NCBI GenBank assembly: GCA_005884115.1
Contig: VAXW01000005.1
Coordinates: 310,001 to 374,000 of the forward strand
DNA length: 64,000 nucleotides
Direction of reading: 5' to 3'
Source: Actinomycetota bacterium
Lineage (GTDB): Bacteria > Actinomycetota > Thermoleophilia > Solirubrobacterales > Solirubrobacteraceae
Below are positions 1 to 8,105 of this stretch, piece after piece. The notes beneath the pieces were generated by a model. It was not told where the DNA came from. It worked only from the letters and a program-made list of their open reading frames with translations, and did no database searches. Positions within the stretch are counted from its first letter, which is position 1; each line of letters starts with the position of its first letter. The translations under genes and the position numbers were made by a program.

Positions 1-298
1 GCTCGTTCGGGATGCCCCGCTCGCCGCAGTACGCGAACAGCTCACGAGCTCCCTGCACGCACAGGCGTGCCTTCAACGAGCCGGGCCGGTAGTAGATCCC
101 GGCGTGTATCACGCCCGAGCTGTGGCTGGTTTGATGCGCTGCCAGGTCGCTCTCGCGCTCGACTATGCATACCGACGCTCGTGGACTGCGGTGGATCAGC
201 TCGCGAGCCACGGCAAGCCCTACGATGCCCCCGCCGACGACCGCGAGATCGCACGTTGCGGGCGGCTGGGGTTGCCCGGGGCGGGGGGCGGCCGACAC
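1..298 (-). CDS. lhgO: FAD-dependent oxidoreductase, L-2-hydroxyglutarate oxidase-like (N-terminal part)
   Basis: Only the first 99 codons lie in the window; the rest continues past position 1. Reading from a GTG at 298, a short Pro/Ala-rich leader is followed by the Rossmann dinucleotide motif VVGGGIVGLAVAREL and an ERESDLAAHQTSHSSG stretch, then GVIHAGIYYRPGSLKARLC. That order and wording are characteristic of the LhgO/YgaF branch of the DAO (D-amino-acid oxidase) superfamily, which oxidises L-2-hydroxyglutarate to 2-oxoglutarate with FAD. The start lies 11 bp after the stop of the subtilase gene, so the two may be co-transcribed. The GTG start is chosen because it is the only in-frame start just before the FAD motif. 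Substrate is inferred from family resemblance only. Confidence 0.82.
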   Translation of the reverse strand, partial: MSAAPRPGQPQPPATCDLAVVGGGIVGLAVARELIHRSPRASVCIVERESDLAAHQTSHSSGVIHAGIYYRPGSLKARLCVQGARELFAYCGERGIPNE

Positions 299-309
299 GG
301 TCGCTGCGG

Positions 310-1761
310 CTAGCGGCCGACCGCGCCGGGGCCGCCGCGGGCGGTCGCCGCGGCCGCGTCCACGAGCCCTGCGCCATAGAGGGCTTCGTCGCCACCGCCT
401 CCGAGCTTGCGGGCGGTGGCACGCAGGCGTGCCGTGACGCCCGCCGGCGTCGGATTGCGGCCGAGAACGCCGCTGGCGACCACGAGCGCTGCGATCGCGG
501 AGACATGCGGTGCGGCCATCGACGTGCCTTCGTAGCCGGCCGGCAGGCCGAATCGCCGGGGCGAGGAGCCTGCGAACGTGACCTGATAGATGTCGCCCCC
601 GGCCGGCAGCTCGGGATGGCAGTTGGGATCGCCCGCGAGGCTGGCGTCGGCGCCACCGCCGGGAGCGACGAGCGTGAGCCCCGAGCCGTCGTTGGAGTAG
701 TCGGCGAGGCAGCCGTGTTCGGTGGTGGCGCCGACCGCAACGACATACGGGGCGCGGGCGGGGTAGGCGATCGCGCCGTGCGCCTCGTTCCCGGCCGCGG
801 CGACGACGAGGACGTTGTGGCGACGGGCGTAGCGCAGGGCGTCGATCAGCTCGGGAATGTCGGAGGCGGTCACGTTTGGCGAGAACTCGAGGCTGAGGTT
901 GACGATCCGGGCGCCGTGCCGCACCGCGAAGCGCACTCCTTCGGCGATCGTCGACGCTTCGCCTTCGCCCCCTCTGTCGAGTACGCGAACGGGCATGATG
1001 CGCGCCCCGTACGCCAACCCGGCGAGCCCGAAGCCGTTGTTGGTCTCCTCTGCGATGGTTCCCGCCACAAACGTTCCATGACCGTTGCGGTCCTCCGGGA
1101 GGAGTCCTCGCGCGATGAAGTCATAGCCGCTGACGAACTGGTAGCGCGAGAAGTCCGGCGAGCGCCGAAATCGGCCGTGGTTTGCGTAGGCGACGCCGGT
1201 GTCGAGCACCGCGATCACCACCCCGCGCCCGCCCGGAGCGCCGTCGGCGGCAACATTCGCCCAGGCTTGCGGCGCGTTGACGCCGAACGGGCCGGCGAAG
1301 TTCCACTGCAGCGCTCTCCAATCCCCCGCGGCGCTACCGGCCCCCGGGTCGTTGGGGAACGGCACGTCGGCGACGCGCGCGCGCACATCGGGGACGGCCC
1401 AGGCGACATCGCTCCGACTGCGCAGGCGGCGCAATGTCCCAGCAAGCGATGCTCCGCGCGCGAGCCGCACCACCTCGGTGCGGGCACCAAGACTCGTGTG
1501 ATCCGCGACCCCTCCCGCAGCAGCGGCAGTGGCACGTGCACGCGAAGCGCCGCCGGGCCGGAGCTTGACGACGATCTGCCGCACGCGTTCGCCAGTGCTG
1601 TCGCGGCGCGCGGGCTGCTGCACGGCGCCCCTTGCTGTCGCTGTGGACGGCGAGCTGAGCGCGACCAACAGCGAAAACGCCACGAGCGCGGAGCCGGCGA
1701 GGCGCAGCCCTGCCGTGGGGGCGCGCGGCACGCAGCGTAAATGTTTTGGACTGGAGAGCAT
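310..1761 (-). CDS. secreted S8 subtilisin-like serine protease
   Basis: A 483-aa serine endopeptidase. Residues about 20-45 are hydrophobic and end near TATARG, consistent with a signal peptide. A propeptide-like segment (about 60-130, with VVKLRPG) follows, as in inhibitor-I9-type prodomains. The catalytic triad is clear: Asp in VIAVLDTGVAY, His in NGHGTFVAGT and Ser in GTSMAAPHVSAIAALV. The oxyanion Asn sits in VVAAAGNE. The protein ends soon after the catalytic domain with no C-terminal anchor, so it is probably released outside the cell. It is upstream of the LhgO-like gene on the same strand. A 557-aa open frame on the opposite strand is only its shadow. Substrate is unknown. Confidence 0.93.
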   Translation of the reverse strand: MLSSPKHLRCVPRAPTAGLRLAGSALVAFSLLVALSSPSTATARGAVQQPARRDSTGERVRQIVVKLRPGGASRARATAAAAGGVADHTSLGARTEVVRLARGASLAGTLRRLRSRSDVAWAVPDVRARVADVPFPNDPGAGSAAGDWRALQWNFAGPFGVNAPQAWANVAADGAPGGRGVVIAVLDTGVAYANHGRFRRSPDFSRYQFVSGYDFIARGLLPEDRNGHGTFVAGTIAEETNNGFGLAGLAYGARIMPVRVLDRGGEGEASTIAEGVRFAVRHGARIVNLSLEFSPNVTASDIPELIDALRYARRHNVLVVAAAGNEAHGAIAYPARAPYVVAVGATTEHGCLADYSNDGSGLTLVAPGGGADASLAGDPNCHPELPAGGDIYQVTFAGSSPRRFGLPAGYEGTSMAAPHVSAIAALVVASGVLGRNPTPAGVTARLRATARKLGGGGDEALYGAGLVDAAAATARGGPGAVGR

Positions 1762-1943
1762 TTCGGGAGCTCAGCGACTCATGATGATGCGCGAGTGCCC
1801 AGCAGGCGCCGCGTTGCTGCCGCCGGGCGTGCGCGGAGCGCGCGCCAGCACAAGTTGTTCCCCACGGCGGCCCGGATTCCTCGATTCTCGAGACGCTAGG
1901 CTTCGCTGCGAGGGATTCAGCTCGCCCCTGCCTGGCAAACGAG

Positions 1944-2408
1944 ATGTTCGACGACAGTCCCCCGGGTGATGGGTACTTCATGCGCTTGGCGCTGCGCGAG
2001 GCCGCGCTGGCGCTCACTCATGACGACGTCCCAATTGGAGCGGTGGTCGTGAGCGGGGGCGAGGTCGTGGCCTCGGCACACAACGAGCGAGAGCTGCGTC
2101 AGGATCCGACGGCGCACGCCGAGATGATCGCACTGCGCGACGCGGCACGGGCCTTCGGCAGTTGGCGACTGTTGGGGACGGAGCTCTACGTGACACTCGA
2201 GCCGTGCTGCATGTGCGCGGGGGCCGTGGTGCTGGCGCGAGTACAGCGCGTCGTCTATGGCGCGACCGACCCGAAGGCGGGGGCTTGCGGCAGCGTTATG
2301 GACGTGGTTGGCGAGCCGCAGCTGAACCACCGGCCAGAGCTCAGCAGCGGCGTGCTCGAGGCTGCGTGCGGCGAGATCCTGAGCACCTTCTTCGCCTCCC
2401 GTCGTTAG
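1944..2408 (+). CDS. tadA: tRNA-adenosine(34) deaminase TadA
   Basis: A 154-aa zinc deaminase that converts adenosine to inosine at wobble position 34 of tRNA-Arg(ACG), letting one tRNA read three codons. The cytidine-deaminase-fold signature is complete: HAEMIAL holds the Zn-binding His and proton-shuttling Glu, and PCCMCAGA holds the two Zn-binding Cys. The family-typical DPKAGACGS and LNHRPEL follow. Length matches bacterial TadA. The start at 1944 gives a short extra leader; an in-frame ATG at 1980 (MRLALREA) is possible. It is divergent from the subtilase and lies just before a tRNA-Ser gene, a common chromosomal arrangement. Confidence 0.95.
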   Translation: MFDDSPPGDGYFMRLALREAALALTHDDVPIGAVVVSGGEVVASAHNERELRQDPTAHAEMIALRDAARAFGSWRLLGTELYVTLEPCCMCAGAVVLARVQRVVYGATDPKAGACGSVMDVVGEPQLNHRPELSSGVLEAACGEILSTFFASRR

Positions 2409-2477
2409 CTCCACGATGCCGCATTAGCGCCTGTCCGGACGGAGCGGAGGCGATCGTCTAGCCTTGCTGGTCCCCGC

Positions 2478-2566
2478 GGAGGGGTGGCAGAGCGGTTGAA
2501 TGCGGCGGTCTCGAAAACCGTTTCGGGGCGTTAGCTCCGACGGGGGTTCGAATCCCTCCCCCTCCG
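2478..2566 (+). tRNA. tRNA-Ser (anticodon CGA)
   Basis: An 89-nt class II tRNA. The acceptor stem GGAGGGG (2478-2484) pairs perfectly with CCCCTCC (2559-2565), followed by discriminator G as expected for serine. The anticodon loop CTCGAAA carries CGA. A long variable arm spans about 2522-2541. The T arm is GGGGG-TTCGAAT-CCCTC. CCA is not encoded. It appears to be the attachment site of an integrated island: its 3' half, from the anticodon loop to the discriminator, recurs at 9046-9103. Confidence 0.95.
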
Positions 2567-2570
2567 TTGT

Positions 2571-2815
2571 GTGATGTCTCAGTAGATACCGGACAGATGT
2601 CTCGGTAGATGCTGGACACTCTAAGCGCCCGCGAGCGGCTGGTAGTCGCGGCTTGGATCGAGCGTCAGTTCGCGGATCAGCTCGCCGTTTGAGGTCGATC
2701 ACGCGGACGTTCTGATCGGCGATCAAGAGCTTCACGGCACGGCCCTTGTCGGCCCTGCGGAGGCCGATTTTGTAGAGGCGGCTGTCGTAGCGCAGGCTGA
2801 CCTTTCTCGGGACGC
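2571..2815 (-). mobile_element. IS481-family transposase remnant beside tRNA-Ser
   Basis: Two tandem copies of a roughly 24-bp motif (ATGTCTCAGTAGATACCGGACA at about 2573-2594 with a close variant at 2597-2618) start 7 bp after the tRNA. These resemble the terminal repeats of IS481-type elements. On the minus strand, 2621 upward encodes the last piece of a DDE transposase (LRYDSRLYKIGL, then AVKLLIADQNVRVIDL, ending RDYQPLAGA and a stop). An extra base near 2686 breaks the frame. The same C-terminal sequence is better preserved at 9158-9370. Nothing of the catalytic core remains here. Confidence 0.75.
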
Positions 2816-3017
2816 GACAAGCGTGTCACCGCAGGAGGCCCTTCTTCATGGCAGTCCGAAGCGCAAACGCGACCTTGGGGCTGGTCGGCTGTCGCGATGC
2901 TCAGCTAGCAGGCGTGTCGTTTAGGGCCCAGCACACCTGGGCCGTCCGTCCTGAGCGGCGGTGGGTGCCCGACTCCGCCAGCCCTGGACTCTCGCATGCC
3001 GCGAGTGCGAGCTGTGG

Positions 3018-3341
3018 CTAGCCGCCGGTCTCGGCTTCCGCGATCCGTCCCGTCTCGCCGCGCTTTTCGACCACGACATAACCGGGGTAGACCTCGACAG
3101 TGGACTCGACGGCCGGTTCCTCATGCCCTGGGAACACGACGAACCGGCGCGGATGGGATCGCACGCGTGCATACTCCCCGATCGAGAGGTCCAGTACCCC
3201 ACCGCAATCCACGCGGACGCACTCGCATATGAAGGTGTCGGCCGACTCGCCATTGCGTGGACGCTGATACTCGATCCTTTCGTTTATGCGCCGTGCCAGG
3301 GCCTCGTTCTGCGCCATACGGCGCTTGCGTCGATCATCCAC
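3018..3341 (-). CDS. small conserved protein with CxC...C motif
   Basis: A 107-aa hydrophilic protein. The N-terminal helix (residues 1-30) is rich in Arg and Glu. FICECVRVDCGG (about 38-49) gives a Cys-x-Cys-x4-Cys cluster that could bind a metal. The C-terminal half reads IGEYARVRSHPRRFVVFPGH and YVVVEKRGETGRIAE. The pattern is familiar from small uncharacterised actinobacterial proteins; no biochemical role is known to me. It lies downstream of the TetR gene on the same strand, 34 bp away, so the pair may be co-transcribed. Longer open frames on the other strand and in the other minus frame overlap it but lack recognisable sequence. Confidence 0.72.
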   Translation of the reverse strand: MDDRRKRRMAQNEALARRINERIEYQRPRNGESADTFICECVRVDCGGVLDLSIGEYARVRSHPRRFVVFPGHEEPAVESTVEVYPGYVVVEKRGETGRIAEAETGG

Positions 3342-3375
3342 TCCGGGGAATCATTCCACTCGAGCGGGGAAAGAG

Positions 3376-3963
3376 CTATCGGTACTGATCGATGAGAAGC
3401 CGTGCCATCGACTTGCCTCGCTGCGCGGCGCGCGTATCGCCCTCTGCCGCCGAGACGATCGAGCCCTCCATGAGAATGTGCCACGAGCGCGCGAAGGAAT
3501 CGGTGCCGTGCAGGCCGGCTTCCTCGGCGAGGCGACGCACGATCGAGCGGATCTGCTCGAGATGCCAAACGCTGGCCCCGCCCGCTGGATGCTCAGGGCC
3601 GAGTTCAAGCAGTACCTTCATGAACGAGCCCGCCTCGAAGTCGTCGCGATGGAACCACTCGTCGAGTACATCGAAGATGGCGAGTAGTCGCTCCTCGGGG
3701 TTCGAGCCGCGACGCATGGCCCCTGCTTCAACGAAGTCTTTGGTCCAGCGCTGTTCGCGGAGGTGGAGGAACGCGAGCACGAGCTCGTCCTTGGAGGCGA
3801 AGTGCCGGTAGAGCGTCGCGGTCGCGACGCCCGCGCGCTCGATCACCTCGTTTACCCCCACTGCGCGGATTCCGCGCTGCGAGAACAGCTCATAGGAGGC
3901 ATCCAGAATCCGCTCGCGAGCACTGGCCCCCGTCTCGGCCGGTTGGCGGTGGGTTTCAGGCAT
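3376..3963 (-). CDS. TetR/AcrR-family transcriptional regulator
   Basis: A 195-aa repressor-type regulator. The helix-turn-helix is clear at about residues 15-60 (ARERILDASYELFSQRG, then VIERAGVATATLYRHF and SKDEL). The C-terminal ligand-binding domain (70-195) has the WHILMEGSIVSA pattern seen in a common TetR subfamily. It is transcribed away from the small-membrane-protein genes at 4100 onward. A tandem operator-like repeat begins 18 bp upstream of its ATG, so autoregulation and control of the divergent genes is likely. The effector is unknown. Confidence 0.9.
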   Translation of the reverse strand: MPETHRQPAETGASARERILDASYELFSQRGIRAVGVNEVIERAGVATATLYRHFASKDELVLAFLHLREQRWTKDFVEAGAMRRGSNPEERLLAIFDVLDEWFHRDDFEAGSFMKVLLELGPEHPAGGASVWHLEQIRSIVRRLAEEAGLHGTDSFARSWHILMEGSIVSAAEGDTRAAQRGKSMARLLIDQYR

Positions 3964-3980
3964 GCCTTAGAAGGGTACCA

Positions 3981-4026
3981 CTAGAAAGAACGCTCTCTCT
4001 GTGCTAGAAAGAACGTTCTCTTCTGC
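3981..4026. promoter_or_regulatory. tandem 23-bp operator-like repeat for the adjacent TetR
   Basis: Two back-to-back copies of a 23-bp unit (3981-4003 and 4004-4026) share CTAGAAAGAACGYTCTCT. Each holds a near-palindrome; the second, AGAACGTTCT at 4010-4019, is a perfect 10-bp inverted repeat and the first differs by one base. The site lies between the TetR start (3963) and the first small gene (4100). This is the expected position for a TetR operator overlapping divergent promoters. Confidence 0.7.
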
Positions 4027-4099
4027 TCTGGTAGAGGTGTGCAGCATAGCGTTTGGGGTCGTAGCCAGCTACGGAGCATTTAACGTAAAGGAGGGTCGC

Positions 4100-4255
4100 A
4101 TGGGGCTCTTAGAGGTGCTTTTGATTGTCCTAGTAATCGCAGCCGTCGCGGGCGGGATCGGTCTAAGCCCGTTGCTTTGGCTGCTGCTGCTGGTAGCTCT
4201 CGTGGTCTTCTTCACGCGCGGCGCATTCGGCTATCGCAGAGGCGGGGGGATCTAG
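4100..4255 (+). CDS. small hydrophobic membrane protein
   Basis: A 51-aa peptide starting at an ATG 5 bp after a strong AAAGGAGGG ribosome binding site (4087-4095). Residues 3-40 are almost entirely hydrophobic and can form one long or two short membrane segments (LLEVLLIVLVIAAVAGGIGL, LLWLLLLVALVVFFT), ending in a basic tail (GYRRGGGI). Similar tiny proteins are common in actinobacterial stress loci. The next gene starts 2 bp after its stop, so the two are co-transcribed, probably under the tandem operator. Function unknown. Confidence 0.7.
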   Translation: MGLLEVLLIVLVIAAVAGGIGLSPLLWLLLLVALVVFFTRGAFGYRRGGGI

Positions 4256-4257
4256 GT

Positions 4258-4464
4258 ATGCCTATCGGCACATCGATCTTCCTCATCGCCGTTGGCGCGA
4301 TCATCCGCTACGCGGTGACATTTCACGTGTCGGGCGTGTCGCGCCCGGTGATCGGCTTGATCCTCATCATTGCCGGCATCGTCGGCGTCGTGCTGTCGCT
4401 GATCTACATGGCCACCGCTCGAGGCCGAGTAGTCGGCGGACCCTACGAAGAACGGCGCCTCTAG
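4258..4464 (+). CDS. small membrane protein, DUF6458-like
   Basis: A 68-aa protein with two predicted membrane helices: GTSIFLIAVGAIIRYAVTF near the N-terminus and VIGLILIIAGIVGVVLSLIY in the second half. It ends in a short polar tail (GGPYEERRL). The opening PIGTSIFLIAVGAI is typical of the actinobacterial DUF6458 family, whose role is unknown. The start codon lies 2 bp after the preceding stop. An alternative reading that starts upstream in the same frame (4177) would overlap the previous gene and is less likely. Confidence 0.72.
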   Translation: MPIGTSIFLIAVGAIIRYAVTFHVSGVSRPVIGLILIIAGIVGVVLSLIYMATARGRVVGGPYEERRL

Positions 4465-4690
4465 TGTCCGGGTGGCCTCTGCGAGCAAGCGCCGCAAGGG
4501 ATCGGGCACGTCAGCCGCGTACGCCGCTCGCCCTGCTGGACGGGCGGCGGGGCAGCTACAGACGCCGCGGACGCCGCGGCCTTTAGCTCCAGCGGCACGA
4601 GGACCCACCGCGCGCCTTCTCGGGCTAGACGTCTTCGCGTCAGTCACAGGGGCGCGCGGAACCCCGAAAAACTAGCTACAGGAGGAAACC

Positions 4691-5089
4691 GTGAGCACCG
4701 GAACGATCATCGCAATTGCTTTTGGCGCCGTGGTGGTGCTACTGCTCATCGCGCTCGTCGCGCGCGCCGCGAGCCGCAGACGTGACGAATGTCGTCGTGA
4801 GCAGGCGGGCGAGCTTCGTCAGCAGGCCAGAAGCCGTTCGATCCAAGTCGAAAGCGCGCGGGCATCGGCTGATGAGCAGGCCGCCCAAGCCAAGCGTGCT
4901 CAGGCTGAATCTGAGGAACGCGCCGCTCAGGCGCGGCAGGGACATGCGGCCGCAGAGCGACAGGCAGTTGAGGCTGAGCATCTGACCGAGTCTGCCCGCG
5001 AGCAGCACGCGCAGGCACGTGCGGTCGACCCCGATGCGAGCGGCAGCGGCCAAGACGAGGCACTGGCGATCAACGAACGCACTGCCTGA
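4691..5089 (+). CDS. single-pass membrane protein with coiled-coil tail
   Basis: A 132-aa protein with a GTG start preceded by AGGAGG (4680-4685). Residues 5-28 (TIIAIAFGAVVVLLLIALVA) form one membrane helix. The remainder is an Ala/Glu/Gln/Arg-rich helix (about 33-115) with repeated AEQ- and RAQAE-like heptads, almost certainly a coiled coil. It ends in an acidic low-complexity tail. I do not recognise a specific family. Its position between small membrane proteins and a ferritin-like gene suggests an envelope-stress or structural role, which is inference. Confidence 0.65.
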   Translation: MSTGTIIAIAFGAVVVLLLIALVARAASRRRDECRREQAGELRQQARSRSIQVESARASADEQAAQAKRAQAESEERAAQARQGHAAAERQAVEAEHLTESAREQHAQARAVDPDASGSGQDEALAINERTA

Positions 5090-5148
5090 CCGACCGCTCG
5101 GGCACCTGTGCACGTCGTTACACACTGTCTAAAGAAAGCTGGAGGCCA

Positions 5149-6171
5149 ATGGACAAGACTGAACAGAAGATCGTGCAGTACCTCCGCGAGGCGCATGCCA
5201 CGGAGCAGGCACTCGTCACAGTGCTGCAGTCGCAGATTGCGATGACCCCGGGCGGAAGCTACCGCGACGGCCTCGAATCTCACCTGCGCGAGACGCGGGA
5301 GCACGCAACTCGGGTGCAGCGCCGCCTTGACGAGCTCGGACAGGGCAGCAGCCCGATACAAGCCGGCGTTGGGCTCGTCCAGAGCGTCGTTGGGCAGGCA
5401 CTGGCCCTGGGGAAGGCGCCACTCGACCTCGTCCGCGGCACGGGCGGCGAGGAGAAAGTCCTCAAGAACGCCAAGGACGCGTGTGCAACCGAGGCCTTGG
5501 AGATCGCCACCTACACCGCGATCGAGCGTCTGGCGAGCTCTATGGGCGATAGGGCTACACAGGCTCTCGCCGACTCCATCCGGGCTGACGAGCAGAAGAT
5601 GCTCGACCGAATCTTGAGGGAGATCCCAAAGCTGACCGAGGCCGTGGTGCGCTCAGAGATCCGCGGGAACCCGTCATACGACATCAGCGAGACAGGTGCT
5701 GCGGACGCGGCCCGCTCGGCGTCTGAGAGCGTGAAGGGGGCTGCTCGTGACGCGACATCGAGTGCAAAACGCAACGCCCGCAAAGCACGCAAGGTACCCG
5801 GGGTCGCGCAGGCCGAGGGTCAGGTCAAGGGCGCGCTGGCCTCTGAAGGAGACCTCGCAATCTCTGGCTACGGGAAGCTCACCGCTGCGGAGATCACCGA
5901 AAAACTCGCGCATCTCTCGCAGGTCGACCTCGAGAAGGTCGACTCCTACGAGCGCAGGAACGAAAACCGCACGACCATCCTCAGCCGGATCACCAGCCTG
6001 CGCGGCGACGAGCCGTGGCCCGGATATGACGAGCTCAGCGTGGACGAGATCCGCGCCGTATTGGACGAGGGCGACGAGGACCGCGTCAAGCGCGCGCGCT
6101 CCTACGAGCGCTCCCACAAGAACCGAGCCGGTGTCATTGATGCCTCGGAGCGCGAGCTCGCTAGGGCATAG
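5149..6171 (+). CDS. ferritin-like (DUF892/YciF-type) protein with C-terminal tandem helical motif
   Basis: A 340-aa protein. Residues 1-170 form a four-helix bundle in the DUF892 style: acidic/His positions recur in EAHATEQAL, LRETREHA, ATEALEIATY and ADEQKMLDRI, as in ferritin-like di-iron proteins. Residues about 190-230 form an Ala/Lys/Ser-rich linker. Residues about 245-340 hold two copies of a motif with the pattern YxxLxxxEI...YERxxxNRxxxI (KLTAAEITEKL with YERRNENR, then ELSVDEIRAVL with YERSHKNR). DUF892 proteins are stress-induced, but their chemistry is unsettled. The tail is unusual and may mediate binding. Start chosen at the ATG after AAGCTGGAGG. Confidence 0.8.
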   Translation: MDKTEQKIVQYLREAHATEQALVTVLQSQIAMTPGGSYRDGLESHLRETREHATRVQRRLDELGQGSSPIQAGVGLVQSVVGQALALGKAPLDLVRGTGGEEKVLKNAKDACATEALEIATYTAIERLASSMGDRATQALADSIRADEQKMLDRILREIPKLTEAVVRSEIRGNPSYDISETGAADAARSASESVKGAARDATSSAKRNARKARKVPGVAQAEGQVKGALASEGDLAISGYGKLTAAEITEKLAHLSQVDLEKVDSYERRNENRTTILSRITSLRGDEPWPGYDELSVDEIRAVLDEGDEDRVKRARSYERSHKNRAGVIDASERELARA

Positions 6172-6426
6172 GCGCTTCTACAGGATGCGGCACGCCGGGA
6201 CACCGACCTGAAGGCGGGCCCGTGAGACAGGCCACACCACGGCTGGCGCTCAAGCGCGACCTGCTCTTCGTCCCATACTTGCGCAAGAGCACGCCGGGGC
6301 GGGCAAAGCGGTGACGCTGCTCTACGGCCGGCCTGGAACTCATCGAGTACCGGCACGGCGGGCCCGTGCGAGGTCTGCGTCGGACGGGAAGCAGCTGCCG
6401 TCCCTTGGGACTCGCTCCTGAACGGT

Positions 6427-6888
6427 ATGACGCTGCGCATACAACACTCTCGGGGCGGGGTAGAACTCGACGTGCGCCGGATCCCGGTTCTCCTAGTGCT
6501 TGTGCCAGTCGTCGTCCTGCTCAGCGCGTGCGGTCAGGCTCACAAGCCTGGAGTACGCGCGGGCATAGTGGAAATCGCGTCGATCGCTGCGGAGAGTGCA
6601 CTGATGGCGGACGACCTGGCACGCGGTCGCAGCAAGATTACGTTCATTCGGGTCCACGGTGCGGAGCTGAGCGCCCAGGCACAGCATGAGGCCGAAAAGC
6701 TCAACGATGATCCCGTCGCGCCCAGCGTGAAGAGTCCGATCGAAACTGCGATCACACTTGCGTCGGACATTGGCGGCGCGATCGACGAGATGCGCGTCTC
6801 GCCACAGGATCGCCAGCAGGCAAGGGAAGATGAGGCAAAGCTGCACGATTGGGCGTTGAAGGCCAGGAAGTTGGCGGAAACGCTGTGA
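6427..6888 (+). CDS. putative lipoprotein
   Basis: A 153-aa protein with a lipobox. After a basic start, the hydrophobic run VLLVLVPVVVLLSAC ends at Cys35, the expected lipidation site, so the mature protein should sit on the outer face of the membrane. The mature part is mostly helical and polar. No family is recognised. Its TGA overlaps the GTG start of the NRAMP-related transporter (GTGA, 6885-6888), so the two are translationally coupled. It may act as an accessory or substrate-capture subunit for that transporter; this is inference from gene order. Confidence 0.7.
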   Translation: MTLRIQHSRGGVELDVRRIPVLLVLVPVVVLLSACGQAHKPGVRAGIVEIASIAAESALMADDLARGRSKITFIRVHGAELSAQAQHEAEKLNDDPVAPSVKSPIETAITLASDIGGAIDEMRVSPQDRQQAREDEAKLHDWALKARKLAETL

Positions 6889-8105
6889 AGAAGTTCTTCC
6901 AGATCGCGCTCGGCGTCATCGCCGCTATCGGCGGATTCGTCGATATCGGGGAGCTTGTGTTCAACACACAGGCGGGTGCTGACTTTCGCTACACGCTGCT
7001 GTGGGCGGTGCCGGTCGGCGTGATCGGGATAGTCGTGTTCGCGGAGATGACCGGCCGGATCGCCACCGTCTCAGGGCGCCCGATCTTCGACGTTGTGCGG
7101 ATGCGAATGGGACTCAACGTTGCGCTCGTGACGCTCGTGGCTTCACTTCTGATCAACCTGATAACACTGGCGGCGGAGGTCGGTGGCGCGGCGATCGTCC
7201 TGCAGCTTCTGTTCGATGTGAACGTGTCCACGCTGATTTTGCTCGCCGTCGTAGCTCTCGTCCTGATTGTTTACTTCGTGCCGTTTGGCGGCATCGAGCG
7301 AATCTTTGGCTATCTCGGCTGCGGCCTGCTCGTGTACGTCGCCGCCGCCATCCACCTGAAACCAGACTGGCATCAGTTAGCGAGCGGCTTGTTGCCGAGT
7401 TGGCACTCATCGGCGTTATACGCCTACTTCGTGGTCGGCGTAATCGGTGCCGCGCTCATCCCATATGAGGTCTACTTCTATTCCTCCGGTGCGATAGAGG
7501 ATCGCTGGAAGATCGGCGACCTCAATCTCAACCGCGCCAACGCCATACTGGGCTTCACGCTGGGCGGCATCCTGTCGATTGCCCTGATGGTCGTTGCTGG
7601 AGAGGTCTTTTTTGCCCCTCAGGTTCACCCCGGATATCTGGGAACGACCGCGCTGGGCGCCGAGCGAGCGTACGGCGAGGCTGGGCTCTTGCTTGCGCTG
7701 TTGGGGATGCTGTTTGCCGTCGGCGGAGCTGCAGTCGAGTGCGCGTTCTCTGGTGCCTACACGCTGGCGCAGTTCGCCGGGTGGGAGTGGGGCAAGTATC
7801 GCCGCCCGCGCGATGCGCCTCGCTTCACGCTTGCGTGGCTGATCTTCTTTGCGCTGGCGTTCGTGGTCGTCGAGACCGGCGTCGATCCCGTCCTGCTGAC
7901 CGAGTATGCCGTCATCCTGTCGGTCGTCGCGCTGCCGCTCACTTACCTACCCGCTTTGCTCGTGGCTCGCGACAAGACGTTCATGGGCGACCACGCCAAT
8001 GGCATCCTGGCCAACGCGGTCGGCTGGCTGTACTTCGTCATCATCCTGGTCGTCTCGGTCGCCGCGATTCCCCTGCTTCTGGTCACCGATGGAGGAGCGG
8101 TCTGA
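6885..8105 (+). CDS. NRAMP-family-related divalent cation transporter with altered metal site
   Basis: A 406-aa membrane protein with about 11 hydrophobic helices and NRAMP layout. Helix 1 carries VDIGELVF where classical NRAMPs have DPGN, so Asp20 is kept but the metal-binding Asn is replaced by Glu23. Helix 6 has ALIPYEVYFYSS where classical proteins have the MPH motif, so the selectivity Met is Ile192. Loss of these Asn and Met ligands is the hallmark of NRAMP-related Mg transporters rather than Mn/Fe importers. The GTG start at 6885 overlaps the lipoprotein stop; the longer open frame from 6849 is not needed. Two PRC-barrel genes follow with overlapping starts. Substrate could be Mg2+ or another divalent ion. 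Confidence 0.8.
   Translation: MKKFFQIALGVIAAIGGFVDIGELVFNTQAGADFRYTLLWAVPVGVIGIVVFAEMTGRIATVSGRPIFDVVRMRMGLNVALVTLVASLLINLITLAAEVGGAAIVLQLLFDVNVSTLILLAVVALVLIVYFVPFGGIERIFGYLGCGLLVYVAAAIHLKPDWHQLASGLLPSWHSSALYAYFVVGVIGAALIPYEVYFYSSGAIEDRWKIGDLNLNRANAILGFTLGGILSIALMVVAGEVFFAPQVHPGYLGTTALGAERAYGEAGLLLALLGMLFAVGGAAVECAFSGAYTLAQFAGWEWGKYRRPRDAPRFTLAWLIFFALAFVVVETGVDPVLLTEYAVILSVVALPLTYLPALLVARDKTFMGDHANGILANAVGWLYFVIILVVSVAAIPLLLVTDGGAV

Noticed and set aside
67-1740. 557-aa open frame on the + strand
   Set aside because: It is the antisense shadow of the subtilase gene; the protease has full catalytic motifs and this frame has none.
4472-4675. 67-aa frame between small membrane protein genes
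   Set aside because: Low-complexity Ala/Arg/Pro translation, no ribosome binding site, no recognisable domain.
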